Assembly (NCBI RefSeq): GCF_017921895.1
Contig: NZ_JAFIDN010000003.1
Location: 62,001-126,000 of the forward strand
DNA length: 64,000 nt
From: Natronogracilivirga saccharolytica
Lineage (GTDB): Bacteria; Bacteroidota; Rhodothermia; Balneolales; Natronogracilivirgulaceae
Direction of reading: 5' to 3'
Shown: in pieces, positions 9,121 to 15,100 of the stretch
How the letters are laid out: the number at the start of each line of letters is the position of its first letter
How positions within the stretch are numbered: the first letter of the stretch is position 1
The notes under the pieces: model-generated
Database searches by the model: none
What the model was told of the DNA's origin: nothing
The model's input: only the letters and a program-made list of their open reading frames with translations
Program-made: the position numbers and the translations under genes

Positions 9121-9468
9121 TTACTCCTCAAGCATTTTTCTGGCAATGCCGGTCCAGACAGCCGGATCGTTAAGCTTTTGTCCGATTTCTGTTTCTGCCG
9201 CCTTTTCTGAAGACTCGCTTTTTGCCGTGTCATATTCGGCAAGTTTGGCTTTCAATACATTCATTTTCTCAAAAGATGCCTGAGTCTGTTTTTCGTATTC
9301 TGTTTTTGCAAACAGTAGTTCGTTCTTCCGGAAAGAATATCCGTCAAGCGAAACCTTGTCCTGAGATCCGTTTTTTTCGCCGTCTACAGAGGATGCTCCT
9401 GATGCGGACTGCCCTTTTTTGGCGGGCTGCGACCCGTTCAGGTGTGTTGTCAGTTTCTTAATATCCAT
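9121..9468 (-). CDS. Small FlgM-like protein, candidate anti-sigma-28 factor
   Basis: The 115-residue protein begins MDIKKLTTHLNG. It has a low-complexity Ser/Gly/Lys section, then SQDKVSLDGYSFRK (compare the DKVSLS segment common in FlgM), a helical middle (FEKMNVLKAKLAEY) and a terminal helix ending IARKMLEE. FlgM proteins share this plan: disordered N-terminal half, sigma-binding C-terminal helices ending IA(D/E)KMLxx. It is the last gene of the fliS-fliD-fliT-like operon in a cluster rich in sigma-28-type promoters. The assignment is an inference from layout, not a clear family match. It could also be an export chaperone. Confidence 0.5.
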   Translation of the reverse strand: MDIKKLTTHLNGSQPAKKGQSASGASSVDGEKNGSQDKVSLDGYSFRKNELLFAKTEYEKQTQASFEKMNVLKAKLAEYDTAKSESSEKAAETEIGQKLNDPAVWTGIARKMLEE

Positions 9469-9483
9469 TTCAATACAAATATC

Positions 9484-9924
9484 TTAGCGTTCTGAAAAAT
9501 AAGAAATATCAGGCTCGCCCAAAATGTGATATTTCTCTTCTGCCTTGCGCAAGTTGGATGCCCCGCCCAACTGTTCTTTTTGTCCCTCCATCTTTTCATT
9601 CAGGACGGACTCTGTCTGTTCATGGATCTTTTTAAACTCGTTAAACCGGTGATTCAGGGCGCTGCGATCAGAATCGGACAAATTCCGGACGAAAGAGGGT
9701 TCCAGATTGTCGATGCTGTTTTGCATTGCGTCAATCTGCTCCCTGCGGTCAGCCAGCATTTTTTCAAGTTTGTCAAAGTCAGAAATACCGGCATCCTGTT
9801 CCTCACCGGCAATTTCTTTACCAATACGCTCAGCATCAGGCTGATTGTCCGACGTGCTTACATGCGTCAAAATATCACTGCTGATACTGTTGATCTTATC
9901 GATATGCCGGAGTAGTTCGTCCAT
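9484..9924 (-). CDS. FliT-like coiled-coil protein downstream of fliD
   Basis: A helical, strongly charged protein of ~146 residues with coiled-coil segments (DFDKLEKMLADRREQIDAMQNS; LNHRFNEFKKIHEQTESVLNEKM). It is not recognisable by a hard motif. Its position after fliD and fliS, small size and helical nature fit FliT, the FliD export chaperone. A TTG at 9930 is in frame, but ATG 9924 is preferred because it lies 12 bases after the fliD stop and starts the sequence MDELLRHIDKIN. The FlgM-like gene begins 15 bases after its end. Confidence 0.6.
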   Translation of the reverse strand: MDELLRHIDKINSISSDILTHVSTSDNQPDAERIGKEIAGEEQDAGISDFDKLEKMLADRREQIDAMQNSIDNLEPSFVRNLSDSDRSALNHRFNEFKKIHEQTESVLNEKMEGQKEQLGGASNLRKAEEKYHILGEPDISYFSER

Positions 9925-9936
9925 TGTCAAACCAGT

Positions 9937-11364
9937 TTAAAACATGCCAAGTTGCTGCTGAAATCCCATCACCTGATTGAACTGATCCTGTCCCTCAGTG
10001 ATGATCTGCTGCAGACGGTTGAACTCATCCCGCTGACGCTCTTCATACTGCTCCAGATAGCGTTCCTGGGCCGCAATACGGTCATCCAGGCGGCTGATCT
10101 GCTGATCGATACCGTCTTTCATGGAAGCGATGATCCCGGTACGGGCCCTGGTGTACGCCTCGGTCTGCTCTTTCATCTGCGCAATGGGAGATTCCTCGCT
10201 GGTGAAAAATTCGGTCACTTCGCCCGGACGTGTTTCCAGCATCTCGTTCAGAAGCGCGCTGTCTTCCACACGCATGGTTCCGTCATTGTCAAATCCGATG
10301 CCCATTTCTGACAAGCGAGAGAGCTGACCCTCTTCAGCACCATCCATGGGCAGCAATCCGGTCTGACGCAGGTTCAGTGTGAGATTTCGGATTGATCTCA
10401 TGTTCTGTAACTCACCGCGTTTGTCTCCTTCTGCGTCAACAAATGTTTTGTCGCGGATGGTCTTGTTCATGTCGTTGAAGGCGGAGATAAAACCATCAAC
10501 ATTGGAGCGTGCCTTGTCGGTGTCACGCTGGACGGTCATCTGCTCGGCCTGCTCGGACGGACGCATAAGTTCAAAAGTAAGCCCCGTTATTGCGTCATCA
10601 ACTACGTTTTCGCTGCGTTCAAAAGTGACCCCGTCAATCGTGAAACGGGCATCCAGCTCATCCTGCGGCACAAGGTGCGTCATACCGTCCATTGCCGCCG
10701 TGCCGTCAGCCACTGCAGCCAGGGCTCCGCCGGCATCGCTGAACTCAAGGCGGTTTTCATTGCCGGTCATCAGGCTTTGGATGGAGAATTGAACCTCTTC
10801 ATTGTTCACGCTGAACACATTGGCCTGGGCTTCTTCGCCGAAGTGCACCGAAACCTGGTCGGCAAATGACTCGAGGATTTCCCGGTTGGTCTTGTCGACC
10901 ATATTGCCGTCCTCATCTTCCCTTTGTGCGGCAACAGCCAGCGTTTCGGTCTTGTCGCCGATGGTCAGAGTGATCTCCCCGTCGCCTTCGGCCGCAAGAT
11001 CAAATCCGTCGCCCTGCATGACAGACGACAGCGCCGTGTCACGGGTAGCCAGCCGGTCGATGTCGATGTTATAGGTCGACGGCCGCTCGATGCCGTCAGC
11101 CGAGTGGACATTGACCACGCCTTCGTTGGATGACGATGTTTTAAGCGGACTGAAAGACTGATTGTCGGGATCCTGAAGTTCGGTCAGCTTGCTGTTGAAT
11201 GTGGACAGCTTGGAGCTCACATCACCCAGGGCGTCTTTGCGCTCACGGTGATCGCTCTGCTCAGCCTGAAGCTTCATTTTGGTCTGGCTTTCAAGCTGTA
11301 CCAGCTGCTGGACATATTTTTCGTATGGATTATTCTGCTGGAAAATATTTCCTACGGAACTCAT
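9937..11364 (-). CDS. fliD: Flagellar filament cap protein FliD (hook-associated protein 2)
   Basis: FliD caps the growing filament and folds incoming flagellin. The 475 residues show the N-terminal helical region (NPYEKYVQQLVQLESQTKMKL), a central part with INRIKN-free beta segments (RFTIDGVTFERSENVVDDAITGLTFEL) and the C-terminal coiled coil (IDQQISRLDDRIAAQERYLEQYEERQ) followed by the ending FNQVMGFQQQLGMF. This order is diagnostic for FliD. fliS lies 5 bases upstream, so fliS-fliD are co-transcribed. Confidence 0.94.
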   Translation of the reverse strand: MSSVGNIFQQNNPYEKYVQQLVQLESQTKMKLQAEQSDHRERKDALGDVSSKLSTFNSKLTELQDPDNQSFSPLKTSSSNEGVVNVHSADGIERPSTYNIDIDRLATRDTALSSVMQGDGFDLAAEGDGEITLTIGDKTETLAVAAQREDEDGNMVDKTNREILESFADQVSVHFGEEAQANVFSVNNEEVQFSIQSLMTGNENRLEFSDAGGALAAVADGTAAMDGMTHLVPQDELDARFTIDGVTFERSENVVDDAITGLTFELMRPSEQAEQMTVQRDTDKARSNVDGFISAFNDMNKTIRDKTFVDAEGDKRGELQNMRSIRNLTLNLRQTGLLPMDGAEEGQLSRLSEMGIGFDNDGTMRVEDSALLNEMLETRPGEVTEFFTSEESPIAQMKEQTEAYTRARTGIIASMKDGIDQQISRLDDRIAAQERYLEQYEERQRDEFNRLQQIITEGQDQFNQVMGFQQQLGMF

Positions 11365-11369
11365 AATCG

Positions 11370-11690
11370 TTACCCTTTGGCATTTTCAGCGGTGACCTGT
11401 GATGCCGACTCTTCCCAGGCATCACGAATCGGTTCGAGTATCTCCCGAATCTCTTCAAATTTCTTTTCACGAGACAAATCCTGGCAATAACGGTAGATGC
11501 TGTAGAGCTGATCGGCCGGCTGATGGTCAAAATTCAGTCCCTTGATCAGCGTGGAGAGGATTTCCCGCAGCTTTTTATCGTCTTCACGGTACGTTGACTG
11601 AATGGCCAGGTCATAGAGTTTTACCACCAGTTTGATTGGTGAGGCGTTCATGACAGCCTGACGCTGATATTGAAGTTGTGGGTCGCGCAT
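11370..11690 (-). CDS. fliS: Flagellin export chaperone FliS
   Basis: FliS binds the C-terminus of unexported flagellin and prevents its polymerisation. The 106-residue protein carries the family core: YQRQAVMNASPIKLVVKLYDLAIQS at the N-terminus, LIKGLNFD in the middle, and a terminal helix ending IRDAWEESA. It is first in the operon fliS-fliD-fliT-like-FlgM-like. A sigma-28-type promoter (11725-11751) and a sigma-54 promoter (11792-11807) both point at it, giving short (~28 nt) and longer (~90 nt) leaders. Confidence 0.92.
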   Translation of the reverse strand: MRDPQLQYQRQAVMNASPIKLVVKLYDLAIQSTYREDDKKLREILSTLIKGLNFDHQPADQLYSIYRYCQDLSREKKFEEIREILEPIRDAWEESASQVTAENAKG

Positions 11691-11724
11691 AATGGTTCAG
11701 GTTTGATAGCTCGTGTTATTCGGG

Positions 11725-11751
11725 TTATCGGAATGATCCGCCAAAAACTTA
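11725..11751 (-). promoter_or_regulatory. Sigma-28 (FliA)-type promoter of the fliS-fliD operon
   Basis: Read on the minus strand: TAAG, 15 bases, TCCGATAA. The FliA consensus is TAAA-N15-GCCGATAA, so spacing is exact and 10 of 12 positions agree. The -10 element ends about 35 bases before the fliS ATG. The same TAAG/TCCGATAA wording recurs at 17957-17983. Confidence 0.8.
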
Positions 11752-11791
11752 ATGAGATTAAGAAATTCTAAAGTGCTCCGGGAGATATCGC

Positions 11792-11807
11792 TGCAAGTTT
11801 CGTGCCA
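11792..11807 (-). promoter_or_regulatory. Sigma-54 promoter of the fliS-fliD operon (perfect consensus)
   Basis: Minus strand TGGCACGAAACTTGCA matches the sigma-54 consensus TGGCACG-N4-TTGCW at every position, with GG and GC ten bases apart. Transcription should start about 12 bases further on and run into fliS. An NtrC-type activator is encoded 2.8 kb away. A second sigma-54 promoter on the other strand begins 7 bases to the right. Confidence 0.92.
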
Positions 11808-11814
11808 CAGTAAA

Positions 11815-11830
11815 TGGCATGTTCTTTGCA
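11815..11830 (+). promoter_or_regulatory. Sigma-54 promoter of the giant glycosyltransferase/methyltransferase gene
   Basis: Plus strand TGGCATGTTCTTTGCA differs from TGGCACG-N4-TTGCW by one base, and the GG-N10-GC spacing is exact. It points at the gene at 12178. A start near 11842 would give a leader of about 335 nt that contains the whole three-unit repeat. Confidence 0.85.
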
Positions 11831-11889
11831 ATGGTTTGATACGGACATATTGATGAGCTACGCATACACAAAACCAGTGTCCGATGGAA

Positions 11890-12177
11890 TACTGATGACC
11901 GGGTGGCTTACCGATCACAAAGGCATACGATTATATATACTCATGACACTACATCTGTCATTATAAACCGAAAGCTTTTTAGCATGAAATACCAATTGCG
12001 GCTTACCGTCACACAGTAGCATGATTATAGCCAACATGGGTACTGTATGTGACGATTTAAATCCAAATATTTAAACACATGAAATGTCCATGACCGGCTG
12101 AAATCCGGACACACATGCGCATGATTGAAACGGTCATGTCATTCTATCTGACATTATAAATCAAAACTTTTAAACAG
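11890..12177 (+). repeat. Three-unit leader repeat in the 5' region of the giant enzyme gene
   Basis: Three imperfect units (about 11890-11983, 11984-12078, 12079-12177) share wording with the two units before flgK. Common blocks are GGCTTACCG-TCACACAG, GCATGATTATAGCCAACATGGGTACT and CTGACATTATAAATC, ending in TTTTAAACA-N-ATGAAA. The last unit has arms CATGACCG and CGGTCATG enclosing CCGG-N7-CCGG. Mini-ORFs start at 11984 (11 codons, MKYQLRLTVTQ) and 12079 (MKCP-stop). It lies downstream of the sigma-54 promoter and would therefore be transcribed as RNA. Confidence 0.75.
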
Positions 12178-15100
12178 ATGAAACTGCAGCTGCAGCGGGC
12201 GATCGCCCTTTTGAACAGCCAAAAACCGAATCCCGACAAAGCCATAAAGACACTCCGGCCTCTGGTGAAGAAAAAGAATGCTCCCTGGCCGGTGTTTCAC
12301 TATATGGGCGTGGCGCTGATGCAGAAGGACAGGAATGGTGATGCAGCCGGATTCCTGCGCAAGGCACAGGAGCTTGGGTCCGATCAGCCGGAAACCTGGC
12401 ATTTGATGTCCGTGGCCGAGCACAAACAGGGGAATCATGAGCAAGCGGTGATATACGGGCAGGAGGCGCTGAAGCGGAAACCCGATTTCTTCAAGGCGTG
12501 GCTCAATCTCGGATCGGCCTACAGGGCGCAGGCAAAACTTGAAAGTGCGCTCAAATGCTATCAGAAAGCCAATCAGCTCGATCCGCGAAGCGCCGGTGTG
12601 GCATTTCGCATCGGATCCATCTACAAGGACCAGGGCAATCTCAGGAAAGCCATGGAGCTGTTCGATATTACCCTGAAAGTCGACCCGGAATACCATCAGG
12701 CAAATATTCAGAAAGCACTTATCCACCAGAAAAGCGGGGAATATCAGGAAGCCAGGGCCTGCCTCGGGGCCATTCTGGAAAAAATGCCACGCGATCTGGA
12801 AGCGAGAATATCGCTGGCTGAGGTGTGCCGTGCAGAAGGCCGTTTCGAGGAAGCAATTTCCCGCTACGAGGACATTTTGTCCGAAAAGCCGAAATTCGGT
12901 GCGGTGCGATCCAATTATGCCCTGACGCTTCAGGATATGGGCCGGTTCAACGAGTCGGAACAGAACTACCGGCAGGCATTTCGTGATCAGCCGGGGTCCA
13001 CGGAGTCCCTTTCCAATTACCTGATGGGACTCCATTACAATCCCGAAAGAACCCGGGAGGAAATTTTTGAGGCGCATATGGAGTGGGACAGGCACTTCGC
13101 GCCGGAAATCCGTCCGGAGCGCCCCGTGCCGGCCGATAAAAGCCCGGACCGCAAGCTGCGTGTCGGATTTATTTCCGGTGGGTTCTTCCGGCATCCGGTG
13201 GGCTGGATGATCACGGAAGCCCTGGAAAACCTGCCGGACGATCAGTTTGAAATTATTTGCTACACCAACAATAACATCAACGACCTGATCACAAAAAGGA
13301 TACACGCGGCTTCGGATGAGTGGAAACCGATTGTCGGATACAGCGATGAGGTTGTCGGACAGATGATCCGGGATGATGAGGTCGATATTCTGGTCGAGCT
13401 TTCCGGCCATTCGGCGTACAACCGGCTGAAGACGGTCGCGATGGAGCCGGCGCCGGTCATTGTGAAGTGGGTTGGCGGACTGTTCAACACCAGCGGGCTC
13501 CGCGCCATGGACTACCTGATCACCGACTGGCACGAGTCGCCCGAAGGAGAAGAGCCCTGTTACACGGAGAAGCTGATCCGCATGCCCGATGATTACATCT
13601 GCTTTCTGCCGCCCGAATACGCCCCGGAAGTGGGACCCCTGCCGGCAGAAGAAAAGGGGTACATCACCTTCGGCTGTTTCAACAATCCGACAAAGGTGAA
13701 CAGCCGGCTCATCGAAAAGTGGGCGGAAATCATGCATCGCGTGCCGGACAGCCGGTTGTTTCTCAAGAGCAAGCAATACGATACCGCGATGTTCACGGAC
13801 AGCATTATCAGTCAGATGGAATCTGCGGGCATTGCCCGTGAACGGCTGATCTTTGAGGGGATGTCGCCGCATCCGGAACTGCTGGATGCGTACAACCGTG
13901 TGGATATTGCGCTGGACCCCTGGCCGTATTCCGGCGGTTTGAGTACATGCGAGGCGCTTTGGATGGGTGTACCGGTAGTGACGCTGCCGGGTCCGACCTT
14001 TGCCGGGCGGCATTCCACGACCCATCTGATGAATGCGGGTTTGCCGGAGATGGTGACCGGCAGCCGTGAGGATTACATCGCGAAGGCGGTGGCACTGGCC
14101 TCGGACAAGGAGGCGCTTGCGGAGCTGCGGGCGGGCCTGCGGGAGCGGGTGCGGTTGTCGGCGCTGTGCGATGGTGAGCGGTTCGGGGCACATCTGGCGG
14201 TGGCGTTTCGTGAGATGTGGAAGCAGCGCGTGGCAGGATGGGAATCTGCTGATGACGAATGGCGGGATCATATTGCGGTGGAAGCGGGTGTATCTGTCAC
14301 AAAAAAATCAGCAGTTGAAAAAGAAGAAGCGGTGGCAAATGCATCCGGAAACGGTGCGCAGCAGGCATCGGGTGATATTAATGCAAACGGGAATGGGACC
14401 CTGTCACCGGAAACAAATGGTAATCCCGTGAAGGGCAGTACCGGTAACGGCTCAGTTGACAGTAATGAGGAAAAAACATGGAAAATCGAGACCAAAGACG
14501 ATGTGACCATCTGCACACCGGCCGACCTGAACATGCTGACGCCGTATGTGTTGCTGGAGCAGGAACAATGGTACGAGCCGGAGCTCCAGTTTGTGCGGGA
14601 TTACCTGAAGCCGGGCATGAGCGTGGTGGATGTTGGCGCCGGTTTCGGCGTGTACGCGCTGCCGATGGCGAAAAAAGTGGGTCCGGGAGGAAAGGTGTAT
14701 GCATTTGAGGCGGGGTCGCTGGCGCGCAGACATCTGGAGATGAGCAAGCTGGAGAACGGGTTTGAGCAGCTCGAGGTGATTGGCCGGGCAGTGTCGGAAA
14801 CACCGGGCAAAGCTGTTTTGAAGCATGGGAAGACTCCGGAGGAGAGCACGATCGTTGCTGACGGACAGGGCGATGAGGTGAACCTTGTCACGCTGGATGC
14901 CTGGTGGGAGTTTGAGGGGCGTCCGGAGGTGGGTCTGCTGAAAATTGATGTCAACGGAGAAGAGACCGCTGCATTGAAGGGGGCACAGCAGCTTGTCAAA
15001 GAGGAAAAACCACTGCTTTTGATTGCATTAAGCGGGCAGAACTCGCGTGATTTTGCGGAAGTTGCGGCCGGTTTTGGATACATCTTGTATGAATATGTAC

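Noticed and set aside
11697-11918. 73-codon minus-strand frame across the fliS promoter region
   Set aside because: It lies over the sigma-28 and both sigma-54 promoters, lacks a Shine-Dalgarno and has no protein-like composition.
11890-12177. CRISPR array as an explanation of the leader repeats
   Set aside because: Units are contiguous, imperfect and ~97 bases long, with no unique spacers and no cas genes.
11890-12177. Known c-di-GMP (GEMM) or other catalogued riboswitch
   Set aside because: The conserved GEMM core and other familiar aptamer cores were not found. The element is treated as unclassified.
12154-14271. 705-codon open frame on the minus strand opposite the giant enzyme
   Set aside because: It is antisense to strongly supported TPR and GT41 domains, is rich in His/Arg/Pro/Gln, and shows no domain. 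It is a by-product of the G/C-rich third positions of the real gene.
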